From NCBI GenBank assembly GCA_934546745.1, contig CAKTDV010000002.1, positions 1 through 64,000 of the forward strand: DNA of 64,000 nt. The letters are read 5' to 3'. This document shows positions 49,100-58,408 of this stretch, piece after piece. The DNA comes from an uncultured Desulfovibrio sp. GTDB taxonomy: Bacteria > Desulfobacterota > Desulfovibrionia > Desulfovibrionales > Desulfovibrionaceae. The notes under the pieces are model-generated. The model did no database searches, was not told where the DNA came from, and saw only the letters and a program-made list of their open reading frames with translations. The position numbers and the translations under genes were made by a program. The first letter of the stretch is position 1. Each line of letters starts with the position of its first letter.

Positions 49100-52036
49100 C
49101 TAGCGTTCCCTCCGTTGCTCTTCCATGAGTTCCACGGTGCTCCAGCGATGTTCCCCGGCCGCGGATCGGGCTTTGGAGCCGCCGAGGACGCAGGTTCCGG
49201 CATGTGCCGAAGCGTCCCGGAGAATATCGGCGAAGGCGTGAAAATCCGCCGTGGTGGTGGCGAACATTTCCTCGCGGACGCGGGCGCGTTCCTCGGGGGT
49301 CTCGCCGGAGAGCCAGCGGGCGAGGGCGGTCGCGCCCTTGGCGTCGGGGAGCATGTAGGCGTCGAGATCGCCTATGCCGCCGACGATGGCGCGTTCCAGT
49401 TGCGGGCCGGCGGGGGCCGCCGCGCGCAGGAAGTCCGCGGCGGCGTCGAACGCGTCGAGGGTTTCGCTGACGTTGGGATCGCGATAGGAGGCGAAGATCA
49501 GGGTGCCGCTGTTGCGATCGAGATTGCAGAACGCGCCGTAGGCGCCGCCGCGCACGCGCACGCGCTCCCAGAGATAGCCCATGCGCAGCGCGCGGAGGAT
49601 GACATTGAAGGAACCGTGGAACGTGTACCCAAGATCATAGAGGTTGACGGCCTTGCCCACGTAATTGATCTGCGCTTCGGTCAGGATGGCCTCGTGATCG
49701 GGCAACGCAAGAGGTGTCTGGCCGCAGGGATGCTCGCAGGGTGGGCGGCTCGCGGGCAGGGCGTCCAGCACCTCGGCGAGCAGGGGTCTGGCAAGGGCGA
49801 GGCCGGAGGCCTCGGCCGTGCAGTCGGCCACGGCGCCGGGGGCGGCGATGACGGCGCGTCGCAGGCGATCGAGATCGGCCAGAATGGCGTCTGGCTCCCT
49901 TTTGAGACGGCGCAGCAGGGCGCGCAGCGACTGCAGGTAGCTCAGGCCGCCCGTGCGTTCCATGAGCCGTCCGGCCTGGGTGAAGTGGGCGCGCAGGCGG
50001 CTGCTGATGGTGGCATGCCCGGCGGCGACAAGCCCCTGCTCAAGACGGGATTTTTCCTCAAGCAGCATCTGGCCGAGGCGCTCGAGAATGCGGTTCCTGT
50101 CCGTCAGCGGCTCAAAGAGGACTTCGCGCAGCAGGGCGAAGTACTCGGGCAGTTTGTCGTAGACGGTCTTGCCGGAGATGATGAAATGCCGCAGGGGCTG
50201 GCGGTCGCGTGTGGTGCCAAAGCCGGGGGCCGCGCCGAAGCCGCCGGTTTTGGCGGCGATACGCGCGCCCAGCTCGGTAAAGTCCCGGCGGGCCGTGCCC
50301 AGTTCGGTGAGGCAGCGTCCAAAGAGGGGCAGCAGGGGAACAAGATCGTCGTCCACCTGATCCAGGGGCAGTTGCAGGCAGGTATAGGCGACGCCCCGTG
50401 TGGGCAGGTCGTGTTCCAGCAGGGTGCTGTGCGCGGTAAAGCCTTCGCTGACGGCAATGGGCAGTTCCGTCCCGTGACGGGGCAGATCGGCGATGCCCAC
50501 ATTGGGGATGGTGGCCAGGGCCTCGGGGCTGTCGGGCGCTTCCTGCGCGGCCTGAAGACGCGCGGTTTCCCCGGCAAGACGGGCGTGATCGGCCGGCGTA
50601 CCGGCGGCGCGCACGGCATCGAGGCGGGCGGCTTCCGCCTCGTCGCGGCGGCGGCCCAGATCGTGATCCGGCAGCAGGATCACGGTGGAGCGGTGGGGAT
50701 TGTCCAGCATCCAGCGGCGCACGGCGTCCTCAAAAACGCGTTCGCCGCTGGCAAGGCGCGCCTTGATACGGGCCAGCGGCGCTTCCCAGGCCAGCGCGGC
50801 CAGAGGCTCCCCGTCGTAGAGCCAGGTGGACAGGGCCTGGATCATGGCCGCAAGACCGCGCGGAAAGCGGCCGGAGTTGTTTTCCCGATAGGCGAACTCC
50901 ACCGTATTGACGGCGGCTTCCACCAGCATGGCGTCAAAGCCTGTTTCCGCCAGTTCGGCCAGCGTATCGAAGATGATCAGGGAGGCGCGGGGCACGTCGT
51001 CGGGATTCATACCCTTGAGGCCGGTGGAGTAGTACATCTGGCGCAAATCCGTTTCGAGGCCGCAGCCTGTCACGTCCTCGCCAAGCCCCGAGGCGATGAG
51101 CGCGCGGCGCAGGGGGGAACCGGGCATGCCTTCCAGGATATGCTCCAGCATTTCCATGATCAGGGCCTGCTCCACGTCGGCGCGCTCTCCCAGCAGCCAG
51201 TTGACGGTCATATGGGCGCGGGTTTCCTCTTTGGACGCGGCGTAGGGGACTTCGATCTGGCGAGGGGTGTCGAGGCGGGGCTGGAGCGGCACACAGGAAT
51301 CGGGCTGGCGGCGCCCATAGCCTTTGATGGCCTCGTTGACACGGCGCAGGCGCTCGTCTTCCGGGTCGTCTCCCCAGAAGAAGAAGCGGGCGTTGCCCGG
51401 ATGATAGAAGCTTCGGTGAAAGTCGACAAACGCCTCGTAGGTAAGATCGGGAATATGTTCGGGATTGCCGCCGGAGTCGAGGCTGTAGAGCGTGTCGGGG
51501 AACAGGGACTGCTGGCTCTGTTCGGCCAGCACCGAATCCGGCGAGGAGTACGCGCCCTTCATTTCGTTGTAGACAACGCCTTTGTAGCTCCAGGGGCCTT
51601 CGGCGCTTTCCGCCTCCACATGCCAACCTTCCTGCCGGAAGATGTCCTCGCTGATGCGCGGATGAAAGACGGCATCAATGTAGACGTCCATCAGATTGTA
51701 GAAATCCTGGAGATTGGCGCTGGCCACAGGGTAGCATGTTTTGTCTGGAAAGGTGAAGGCGTTCAGAAATGTCTGCAGCGACCCCTTGAGCAGCTCCACA
51801 AAAGGTTCCTTGACCGGGTACCGGTCGGAACCGCACAATACGGAATGCTCCAGAATGTGCGCCACCCCCGTGGAGTCTTTGGGCGGTGTGCGGAAGGTCA
51901 CGCCGAAACATTTGTTTTCGTCGTCATTGACGATGGACAGCAGCTGCGCCCCCGTGGCGTCGTGACGCCAGACGCGCGCCCGGCCTCCCGCTTCGTGCAG
52001 CTCCTTTTCCGTCAGCAGCGTAAAGCCGTGTTGCAT
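49100..52036 (-). CDS. M16C metallopeptidase (presequence-protease/insulinase type)
   Basis: A 978-aa peptidase of the PreP/M16C group. The inverted zinc motif HILEH (HxxEH) lies at about residues 58-62 in STGVAHILEHSVLCGSDRYP. The distal ligand Glu is probably in MKGAYSSPDSVLAEQSQQSL. The large size and peptidase-M16 C-associated segment (SRLEQGLVAAGHATISSRL) are typical of PreP-like enzymes that clear short peptides. AAGGAGTGA precedes the ATG at 52036. It probably works in the cytoplasm or periplasm; no signal peptide is seen. Confidence 0.92.
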   Translation of the reverse strand: MQHGFTLLTEKELHEAGGRARVWRHDATGAQLLSIVNDDENKCFGVTFRTPPKDSTGVAHILEHSVLCGSDRYPVKEPFVELLKGSLQTFLNAFTFPDKTCYPVASANLQDFYNLMDVYIDAVFHPRISEDIFRQEGWHVEAESAEGPWSYKGVVYNEMKGAYSSPDSVLAEQSQQSLFPDTLYSLDSGGNPEHIPDLTYEAFVDFHRSFYHPGNARFFFWGDDPEDERLRRVNEAIKGYGRRQPDSCVPLQPRLDTPRQIEVPYAASKEETRAHMTVNWLLGERADVEQALIMEMLEHILEGMPGSPLRRALIASGLGEDVTGCGLETDLRQMYYSTGLKGMNPDDVPRASLIIFDTLAELAETGFDAMLVEAAVNTVEFAYRENNSGRFPRGLAAMIQALSTWLYDGEPLAALAWEAPLARIKARLASGERVFEDAVRRWMLDNPHRSTVILLPDHDLGRRRDEAEAARLDAVRAAGTPADHARLAGETARLQAAQEAPDSPEALATIPNVGIADLPRHGTELPIAVSEGFTAHSTLLEHDLPTRGVAYTCLQLPLDQVDDDLVPLLPLFGRCLTELGTARRDFTELGARIAAKTGGFGAAPGFGTTRDRQPLRHFIISGKTVYDKLPEYFALLREVLFEPLTDRNRILERLGQMLLEEKSRLEQGLVAAGHATISSRLRAHFTQAGRLMERTGGLSYLQSLRALLRRLKREPDAILADLDRLRRAVIAAPGAVADCTAEASGLALARPLLAEVLDALPASRPPCEHPCGQTPLALPDHEAILTEAQINYVGKAVNLYDLGYTFHGSFNVILRALRMGYLWERVRVRGGAYGAFCNLDRNSGTLIFASYRDPNVSETLDAFDAAADFLRAAAPAGPQLERAIVGGIGDLDAYMLPDAKGATALARWLSGETPEERARVREEMFATTTADFHAFADILRDASAHAGTCVLGGSKARSAAGEHRWSTVELMEEQRRER

Positions 52037-52185
52037 GGGTAGTCACTCCTTATCTCTCAGGACGTTGTTTTTCTGTGAGAGCATGGCGCTTGTGAAATAT
52101 GTCAATGGCAAAAGCGGCGCGCCTGCGCGCAGGGGAAAAACGCGGTTTTTCCTTGCGCGTCGTGGCCCGTCGCGGGCGGGCCATG

Positions 52186-52223
52186 AAAAGCGAAGCCCGC
52201 CAATGCGTGAGAGGCATTGGCGG
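52186..52223 (-). terminator. terminator downstream of the tRNA
   Basis: CCGCCAATGC (52197-52206) and GCATTGGCGG (52214-52223) form a 10-bp stem with a 7-nt loop 12 bp after the tRNA 3' end; on the minus strand a short TTTT run follows. Confidence 0.65.
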
Positions 52224-52234
52224 ACTCGGGAATC

Positions 52235-52310
52235 TGGTGGGCCCACCAGGCTTCGAACCTGGGACCTGCCGGTTATGAGCCGGAGGCTCTACCAACTGAG
52301 CTATAGGCCC
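52235..52310 (-). tRNA. tRNA with CAU anticodon (Met or Ile2)
   Basis: A complete 76-nt cloverleaf. The acceptor arm GGGCCTA pairs with TGGGCCC (one mismatch), and the D arm is GCTC-AGTTGGTA-GAGC. The anticodon arm is CCGGC-TCATAA-containing loop with anticodon CAT, and the T arm contains GGTTCGAAGCC. The CCA end is encoded. The CTCATAA loop and GGGCC acceptor resemble lysidine-type tRNA-Ile2 as well as elongator tRNA-Met; it is not the initiator, which would start with an unpaired C. Anticodon alone gives Met. Confidence 0.93.
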
Positions 52311-52429
52311 GTAGGAGGGTTTTATAGCCGCGAGGGCGTCGTCTCGTCAAGGGGCATTGGCGCGGCCGCCCCCTCCCGGCGTGCGGGATCGTGGGCGTGC
52401 CCCGTAGCCGCGCGGGAAGAGGTCGCGTC

Positions 52430-52753
52430 TCAGCTCTCTTCCGTTTCTCCCAGATACTCCATGACGTCATAGTGGACATGATCGAGAATGTGGGTAAGCA
52501 GATTGACGCACTCCTCGCCTACGGCGTGGCCGAGCATATCGACAAGAAAGGCCGCGCGCCGGGCATTGAGCAGGGCGGCGTATCCGGCCTCGTCGGCCCC
52601 CTGGGGAATGGCGTCCAGCTCCTGTTGGAAGGCGGCCAGCTTTTCTTCCGTCAGGTGTTTGATGGGCTGGGCCTCTCCGTTGATGTGGGGAATGCCGTCG
52701 CGCAGTTCCAGCAGCACGGGGTTGCCGTGCATAATGCCGATGCACACTTGCAT
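52430..52753 (-). CDS. small protein of unknown function
   Basis: A 107-aa cytoplasmic protein beginning MQVCIGIMHGNPVLLELRDG. The ATG at 52753 follows AAGGATG and begins the ordered part; a longer ORF to 52873 adds a basic, unconserved-looking stretch. It is acidic, with several His and Cys toward the C-terminus (GEECVNLLTHILDHVHYD), which might bind metal. No family recognised. It lies just downstream of flavodoxin on the same strand. Confidence 0.6.
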   Translation of the reverse strand: MQVCIGIMHGNPVLLELRDGIPHINGEAQPIKHLTEEKLAAFQQELDAIPQGADEAGYAALLNARRAAFLVDMLGHAVGEECVNLLTHILDHVHYDVMEYLGETEES

Positions 52754-52911
52754 GGAAACATCCTTTTCAGAAAGAGTTGCGTTTGCCGGAGGCTGTTGTC
52801 TGGCGGCAATACTGGCAGACTTGCGCGCCGGTGTCCAGCGGCTGGCTGCCTTCTTCCCGAAAACGGCCCGCAAGGCGGGCCGTAAGACGGGAATGCGGGC
52901 GCGGCGTGATC

Positions 52912-53367
52912 CTACCCCTGAAGCGCGGCGGCGACGGACGCGGCAAAGCTTTTGATTTCGTCGGGGGCGGCGCTGTCGTCGCCTTCCACCTTGAGGCCTT
53001 CGGTGACGATGATGGCGCCAAGATCCTTGGCGGTGTTCTCAATGGCGTCCACCGCGCCGCAGAAATGTTCATACTCGCTGTCGCCGGAAGCAAAGGCGGC
53101 GACTTTTTTACCCTCAAGACCCATGGATGCCATATCCTCGAACAACGGGGCGAAATCGTCCTGGAGTTCCAGATCCTCGGTTCCCCAGGCGGAGCAGCCC
53201 ATCAGGACGGCGTCATAGCCTTCGGCAAGCCCCTTGGCGGACGGAACGCTGGCCGCGTTGCTCAGCGTCACGTCGATGCCGCCCTCCTTGAGATGGCTGG
53301 CGATTTTTGCGGCGATGCTTTCCGTGTTGCCTGTGCTGGAACCGAAAAGAATAAGAACCTTGCTCAT
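52912..53367 (-). CDS. flavodoxin
   Basis: A 151-aa FMN electron carrier. The phosphate-binding loop GSSTGNTESIAAKI is at about 9-22. The aromatic-flanked flavin loops MGCSAWGTEDLELQDDF and ASGDSEYEHFCGAVD are at about 57-73 and 92-106. It replaces ferredoxin under iron limitation, consistent with the Fur box in its promoter. AAAGGAG precedes the ATG at 53367; the ORF extending to 54420 has no support. Strong codon bias suggests high expression. Confidence 0.95.
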   Translation of the reverse strand: MSKVLILFGSSTGNTESIAAKIASHLKEGGIDVTLSNAASVPSAKGLAEGYDAVLMGCSAWGTEDLELQDDFAPLFEDMASMGLEGKKVAAFASGDSEYEHFCGAVDAIENTAKDLGAIIVTEGLKVEGDDSAAPDEIKSFAASVAAALQG

Positions 53368-53401
53368 GGGAGGCTCCTTTGGGCGTAGCCCTGTTTTGTT
53401 T

Positions 53402-53420
53402 GAAAATGATTTTCGTTTTC
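53402..53420 (-). promoter_or_regulatory. Fur box in the flavodoxin promoter
   Basis: The 19-mer GAAAATGATTTTCGTTTTC matches the Fur consensus GATAATGATAATCATTATC at most positions and is palindromic. It overlaps the downstream edge of the -10 element, where Fur-iron would block transcription. Confidence 0.78.
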
Positions 53421-53445
53421 TATAAAAGAGCCAGGAGCCTGTCAA
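53419..53445 (-). promoter_or_regulatory. flavodoxin promoter (-35/-10)
   Basis: On the minus strand a perfect TTGACA (53445-53440) is followed after 15 nt by TATAGA (53424-53419); alternatively TAGAAA at 17-nt spacing. It lies about 55 bp before the flavodoxin ATG and overlaps the Fur box. Confidence 0.65.
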
Positions 53446-53634
53446 CGGTTTTGTCCCCCCGCTGCTGAAAAAAAGCGGAGCCACAGCGGCAGGGGGCATC
53501 TTTTCCCCTGTCGGCCCCTGTACGCCCTTTTTCCTCTTGCCGGGAAAATTGTTCGGCGATATTGTTTCTGAATAAGTCTGACGCGGTTTATACGGCACGC
53601 TCCTCCCCGGAGGGAAAACTGCCTGGAGGAACGC

Positions 53635-56600
53635 ATGTCTGATACGACCGGAACTGCTCAGGGGCGCAATGCCTTTTTCGAACGTCCGATTCTGAATTCT
53701 CCGTATGAGTGTCCCACACGCCACTGGGAGCTGGAAAACGGTCTGCCGACGCAGCGGATTAAGCCCGTGCGCAGGCCGGCGGATTTTGTGACGCCCATTC
53801 CCAAACCTAGAAAGCGCAAGAGCAAGAATGAACAGGCGTCCCTGCTGACCATTCAGGAGCTTTCCACAAAACAGCAGGAATACCACAAGGGACTTATCAA
53901 CAGCATCCGCAACCACGTGGCCGCGTGGCGTGCCCTGCCGCCGTCGCAGTGGAAGGTGACGCCGGAAACGGTGCGCCTGCTGCAACACTGGCGTCATCAT
54001 GAGTTTGGCGGTATCCGTCCTTTCTTCTGTCAGGTGGAAGCCGTGGAAACGGTTATCTGGCTGACGGAAGTCGCGCCGCAGCAGGGAAAATTCCGTGAAC
54101 TTCTCGATTACCTTGCCAGTGCCAGCGCTGAAGCCAATCCGGGTCTGTCGCGTCTGGCGCTCAAGTTGGCGACCGGCGCGGGCAAGACCACGGTCATGGC
54201 CATGCTCATTGCCTGGCAGACGCTCAATGCCGTGCGCAATCCGCGACGCACGAATTTTACCAAGGGCTTTCTGATTGTTGCCCCCGGCATCACCATCAGG
54301 GATCGCCTGCGCGTTTTGCTGCCTAATGATCCGGATGCCTATTACGGCGCTCGGGAGCTTGTTCCGACCGATATGTTGCGGGACCTGCAACAGGCGCGCA
54401 TTGTCATTACCAATTATCATGCCTTCAAATTACGGGAAAAGCTCAAGGTCTCCGGCGGTACGCGCGCCGTGCTGGAAGGTTGGCGCGGCGAACACCTTGA
54501 TACGCGGGAGAGTGAAGGCGAGATGCTGCAACGGGTCATGCCGGAGCTGATGGGCCTCAAGCGCGTGATGGTCATCAATGATGAGGCGCACCATTGCTAT
54601 CGGGAAAAACCCGAAGCCGAGGCCCTTCTTGAGGAGGAGCTGGGCAGCCTGAGCGGGGCGGAAAAGACCGAGGCCAGAAACGAGGCCAACGAAAACCGTG
54701 AGGCCGCCCGCCTGTGGATTTCCGGTCTGGAGATGTTGCGGCGCAAGGTGGAAATTCTGCGCGTGGTTGATCTTTCGGCAACGCCCTTTTTCCTGCGCGG
54801 TTCCGGCTATGTGGAAGGGACGCTCTTCCCGTGGACCATGAGCGACTTTTCTCTTATGGACGCCATCGAATGCGGCATTGTCAAACTGCCGCGCGTGCCC
54901 GTGGCCGACAATATTCCGGGCAACGAACTGCCCATGTTCCGCAACCTCTGGGAGCATATCCGCAAGGACATGCCCAAAAAGAGCAAGAAGAACAGCGGCG
55001 GTCTGGATCCGCTCGCCCTGCCGACCCGGCTGCTCACGGCACTGGAAGCCCTTTACGGCCATTATGAACAGGTGTTCCGCCTCTGGCAGAAAGAGGGTAT
55101 TTCCGTGCCGCCCTGCTTTATTGTCGTATGCAACAACACGGCAACGTCAAAGCTGGTCTACGACTATATTTCCGGCTTCTATCGGGAAAATGCCGACGGT
55201 TCGCGCACTCTGGAAAACGGACGCCTTGCGCTGTTCCGCAACTTTGACGGCAACGGCGAACCGCTGGCCCGCCCGCGTACCCTGCTCATTGATTCGCAGC
55301 AGCTGGAAAGCGGCGATACGCTGGACGACGCCTTTACGCTTGCCGCGCAGGATGAGATAGCGCGTTTCAAGCGGGAGATTCTGCAACGGGGCGGGGTGCA
55401 GGCCGCTGTCCTGCAACGGGGCGGCAGTCTGTCCGAGGCGGATATTCTGCGCGAAGTCATGAATACGGTGGGCAAGTCCGGGCAGCTGGGCGAAACCATC
55501 CGTTGTGTGGTGTCCGTCTCCATGCTGACGGAAGGCTGGGACGCCAATACCGTTACCCATGTGCTGGGGGTGCGGGCCTTTGGAACGCAGCTCTTGTGTG
55601 AGCAGGTCATCGGACGCGCCCTGCGCCGCCAGTCCTACGATTTGAATGAAGAAGGACTGTTCAATGCGGAATATGCCGACGTGCTGGGCATTCCCTTTGA
55701 TTTTACAGCCCAGTCTGTGCACGCCAAACCGGTCAAGCCGCGTGAAACCGTACAGATAAAGGCCGTGCGCCCTGATCGTGACGCGCTGGAAATCACCTTT
55801 CCGCGCGTGACGGGCTATCGTGTGGAACTGCCGGAAGACCAGCTTTCCGCCGACTTCAACGAAGATTCCCGACTGGTGCTGACGCCGGCCCTTGTCGGCC
55901 CCTCGCAAACGAGGAATGCGGGCATCGTCGGGCAGGAAATCGATCTCAGTCTGCAACATCTGGAAAGCGTGCGGATAAATACGGTACAGATGCACCTGAC
56001 ACAGCACCTTCTGATGCACAAGCTCCGCAAGCCCGGCGAAGAGCCGCCGCTGCACCTGTTCGGGCAGCTCCGGCGGCTGGTGGCGGAATGGTTTGAGACC
56101 TGCTTCAGTTGCACGGGCAAGACCATGCCCGGCCAGCTGTTGCACCGGGAACTGGCCGATATGGCCTGCGAACGCATCGCCGCCGCCATCACCCGGCACG
56201 AGGTCAAGAGAGACCCCGACAGCGCCCCCGTCAGCGTCGTTCTGGATGCCTACAATCCGCAGGGCTCCACGCGGTACGTCAATTTTGCCTCGTCGGCCCG
56301 AAGCCGCTGGCGGACGGACTCCCGAAAGTGTCATATCAACTGGGTCGTGCTGGACAGCGACTGGGAAGGTGAATGCTGCCGCGTACTGGAAGCCCATCCG
56401 CGTGTGCGCGCCTATGTGAAGAATCACAATCTGGGCTTTGAAGTGCCCTATACGCTGGGCGGGCAGTCCCGCATCTACCGGCCGGATTTCATTGTGCTGG
56501 TGGATGATGATCATGGCGCGGAGGATCCGCTGCATCTTGTCATCGAGATCAAGGGCTACCGGGGTGAAGACGCCAGGGAAAAGAAATCGACCATGGAAAG

Positions 56601-56781
56601 TTACTGGATTCCCGGCATCAACCGTCTGGGGCGTTTCGGACGCTGGGCATTTGTGGAACTGCGGGAGGTCTATCGCATTCAGGAAAATTTCGAGCAGCTT
56701 GTGGAGGAGGCCCTCGACGAGGCTATCAGCAACGCTTGCGCATCCCTTCAGAAAGATGAATCGCCATGCACAGCACAATGA
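53635..56781 (+). CDS. restriction-type helicase-nuclease (type III Res-like, BPTD_3080-type)
   Basis: A 1048-aa SF2 helicase with C-terminal nuclease. Motifs: Walker A GAGKTT (about 181-186), DEAH box VINDEAHHCY (D316), motif III LSATPF (about 380-385) and a motif VI-like QVIGRALRRQSYD (about 660-672). The C-terminal PD-(D/E)xK nuclease has D951 in YRPDFIVL and E971-x-K973 in HLVIEIKGY. This is the layout of type III restriction subunits and long related helicase-nucleases. The ATG follows GGAGG. The next gene overlaps by 16 nt, and the methyltransferase is the fourth gene. It should cleave DNA that lacks the cognate methylation, by translocation or helicase action; the mode is inferred. Confidence 0.88.
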   Translation: MSDTTGTAQGRNAFFERPILNSPYECPTRHWELENGLPTQRIKPVRRPADFVTPIPKPRKRKSKNEQASLLTIQELSTKQQEYHKGLINSIRNHVAAWRALPPSQWKVTPETVRLLQHWRHHEFGGIRPFFCQVEAVETVIWLTEVAPQQGKFRELLDYLASASAEANPGLSRLALKLATGAGKTTVMAMLIAWQTLNAVRNPRRTNFTKGFLIVAPGITIRDRLRVLLPNDPDAYYGARELVPTDMLRDLQQARIVITNYHAFKLREKLKVSGGTRAVLEGWRGEHLDTRESEGEMLQRVMPELMGLKRVMVINDEAHHCYREKPEAEALLEEELGSLSGAEKTEARNEANENREAARLWISGLEMLRRKVEILRVVDLSATPFFLRGSGYVEGTLFPWTMSDFSLMDAIECGIVKLPRVPVADNIPGNELPMFRNLWEHIRKDMPKKSKKNSGGLDPLALPTRLLTALEALYGHYEQVFRLWQKEGISVPPCFIVVCNNTATSKLVYDYISGFYRENADGSRTLENGRLALFRNFDGNGEPLARPRTLLIDSQQLESGDTLDDAFTLAAQDEIARFKREILQRGGVQAAVLQRGGSLSEADILREVMNTVGKSGQLGETIRCVVSVSMLTEGWDANTVTHVLGVRAFGTQLLCEQVIGRALRRQSYDLNEEGLFNAEYADVLGIPFDFTAQSVHAKPVKPRETVQIKAVRPDRDALEITFPRVTGYRVELPEDQLSADFNEDSRLVLTPALVGPSQTRNAGIVGQEIDLSLQHLESVRINTVQMHLTQHLLMHKLRKPGEEPPLHLFGQLRRLVAEWFETCFSCTGKTMPGQLLHRELADMACERIAAAITRHEVKRDPDSAPVSVVLDAYNPQGSTRYVNFASSARSRWRTDSRKCHINWVVLDSDWEGECCRVLEAHPRVRAYVKNHNLGFEVPYTLGGQSRIYRPDFIVLVDDDHGAEDPLHLVIEIKGYRGEDAREKKSTMESYWIPGINRLGRFGRWAFVELREVYRIQENFEQLVEEALDEAISNACASLQKDESPCTAQ

Positions 56782-57263
56782 AGATGGAGCAGTTCAGCCG
56801 GGCCTATGTGGCGGCTCTGGCCGCGCAGGCGGGCTGCAATCCCAGCAGGCCGGACGTTGACGAGGACAGCGTGGATCTTGAGCTGAGCATGAGGGACATC
56901 TCCGGCTGCAAACGGACACGGGGCAAGCTGGAAATGCAGCTCAAATGTACACATGCGGCAGACCGCTCCAAAGACGAGATTGCATTTGCCCTGCCTGTCA
57001 AAAATTATAATGACTTGCGTGCCGATGTCATTGCTCCACGCCTGCTTGTGGTGGTCTGTGTTCCTGAAGACTGCGAGGGCTGGACGCGGCAGACGGAGGA
57101 ACATCTCTGCCTGCGTCACTGTGCCTACTGGCTTTCTCTGGCGGGTATGCCGGAAACGAATAATGTTGAGAGCGTGACCGTCCGCATTCCCCGAAATCAG
57201 ATATTTTCCGTGGAATTTCTGCGGGAAGCCATGCGGCATAGCGCCAATGGGGAAGGGTTATGA
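56766..57263 (+). CDS. DUF4365-domain protein, candidate PD-(D/E)xK nuclease
   Basis: A 165-aa protein whose SVDLELSM...LEMQLKCT pattern (D37, E39, then Q58-x-K60) and VKNYNDLRADVIAPRLLVVV segment match DUF4365. DUF4365 occurs widely beside defence genes, and its residues fit a restriction-nuclease-like fold. It overlaps the helicase gene by 16 nt and its own stop overlaps the next ATG (ATGA), so all are co-translated. A possible alternative start is the ATG at 56778. Catalysis is an inference. Confidence 0.72.
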   Translation: MHSTMKMEQFSRAYVAALAAQAGCNPSRPDVDEDSVDLELSMRDISGCKRTRGKLEMQLKCTHAADRSKDEIAFALPVKNYNDLRADVIAPRLLVVVCVPEDCEGWTRQTEEHLCLRHCAYWLSLAGMPETNNVESVTVRIPRNQIFSVEFLREAMRHSANGEGL

Positions 57264-58393
57264 GAGTACGCATTTTAGATAAGCAGGCGTTGCTTTCCAT
57301 TTCTCCCGCGCATCTCATGGCCTATTTGCGCGGCAAGGGGGCAAGGCAGGTTGATGAATTTTCCGGCAAGGCCGCTGTCTGGAACTATGGCAAGGAGGAG
57401 CTGCTGGTACCGCTGGCAACCCGCTTTGCCGATTATGCCGCGCGTATGGCGGATATCCTTTCCGCGCTGGAACGTGTGGAGGATCGCTCGCAACTCCAGA
57501 TTATGACCGATCTGCAAAACAGCGGTTATGATGTCGTTCGGGTACGCAATGTTTCCGAAGATACCCGGGCAGGGACGCTCAATTTCATGCGCAGCGTGGA
57601 CTTTGTTGCCCAGACGCGCGATCTGCTGCTGGCGGCGGCCTGTTCGGCGGCAACGCACAAAATCAGCTATCCCGGACGCAAGCCGCAGGATGCGGAACGC
57701 TTTATGGACAGCGTGCGCTTTGGGCAGACGGTACAGGGCAGCTTTGTCCTGCAAATTCTGTCTCCGGTTGTCGCAGAACTGCACACGCGGGAATCCCTGA
57801 TCGATCTCCCTGAGGAGCTTCCCTATGAAAGGCGCGTCATCCCTACCCTGCAAAGCGGTCTGGAAGCACTGAATACCGCGGTGCAGCAGGCCAGCAATGA
57901 TACAAACCTTGATCATTTTCAGCAGGCCGCACCACAGGGATTGACGACCAATTTGTGTGACGCTCTTGCAGGTCTGTACGACAGTCTCAAACCCCAGTAT
58001 ATAGAATTTTCAATTACCTATTCCGTTAATCGACGACACACGTGCCCCCTTGCCCGCATCAGTGTGGATGCCGGGTATATTCCCCTCATTCGGGAGGCAT
58101 CCGCCCGCATCAAGGCCATAGAACCGGAACCGGAACAGGTTGTGCGCGGTCTGGTGACAGGGCTGGAATCTCAGAACCCTGTGGAGACAGGGGTCATCAA
58201 GATCAAGGACGTCATGGCTTCTCATCCCCGTTCGCTCCAGGTCCAGCTTGCCGGGGAGGATTACCAGCAGGCCATCACCGCCCACAAGGACAAATTGCTG
58301 GTGGAGATCTCCGGCACAGTGGTCAAAACCGGGCGCGGTCCGCGCCTGCTGGCGACATCACCGTTGAGTATCATCGTTGAAGATAACGCGTAA
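57260..58393 (+). CDS. uncharacterised component of the putative defence operon
   Basis: A 377-aa soluble protein I do not recognise. It has no signal peptide, transmembrane segment, Walker motif or obvious catalytic signature. The N-terminal half is helical and charged (ADYAARMADILSALERVEDR). The C-terminal half looks mixed alpha/beta with repeated valine-rich strands (VQLAGEDYQQAITAHKDKLL). The ATG overlaps the DUF4365 stop, and the methyltransferase follows 15 bp later. Its strict embedding between nuclease and methylase suggests a specificity, sensing or assembly role, not a housekeeping one. Confidence 0.75.
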   Translation: MRVRILDKQALLSISPAHLMAYLRGKGARQVDEFSGKAAVWNYGKEELLVPLATRFADYAARMADILSALERVEDRSQLQIMTDLQNSGYDVVRVRNVSEDTRAGTLNFMRSVDFVAQTRDLLLAAACSAATHKISYPGRKPQDAERFMDSVRFGQTVQGSFVLQILSPVVAELHTRESLIDLPEELPYERRVIPTLQSGLEALNTAVQQASNDTNLDHFQQAAPQGLTTNLCDALAGLYDSLKPQYIEFSITYSVNRRHTCPLARISVDAGYIPLIREASARIKAIEPEPEQVVRGLVTGLESQNPVETGVIKIKDVMASHPRSLQVQLAGEDYQQAITAHKDKLLVEISGTVVKTGRGPRLLATSPLSIIVEDNA

Positions 58394-58408
58394 AGAAGGA
58401 TATCAGGC

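Noticed and set aside
53368..54420. long N-terminal extension of the flavodoxin frame
   Set aside because: It crosses the Fur box, the promoter and the restriction gene on the other strand; the flavodoxin begins cleanly at 53367 after AAAGGAG.
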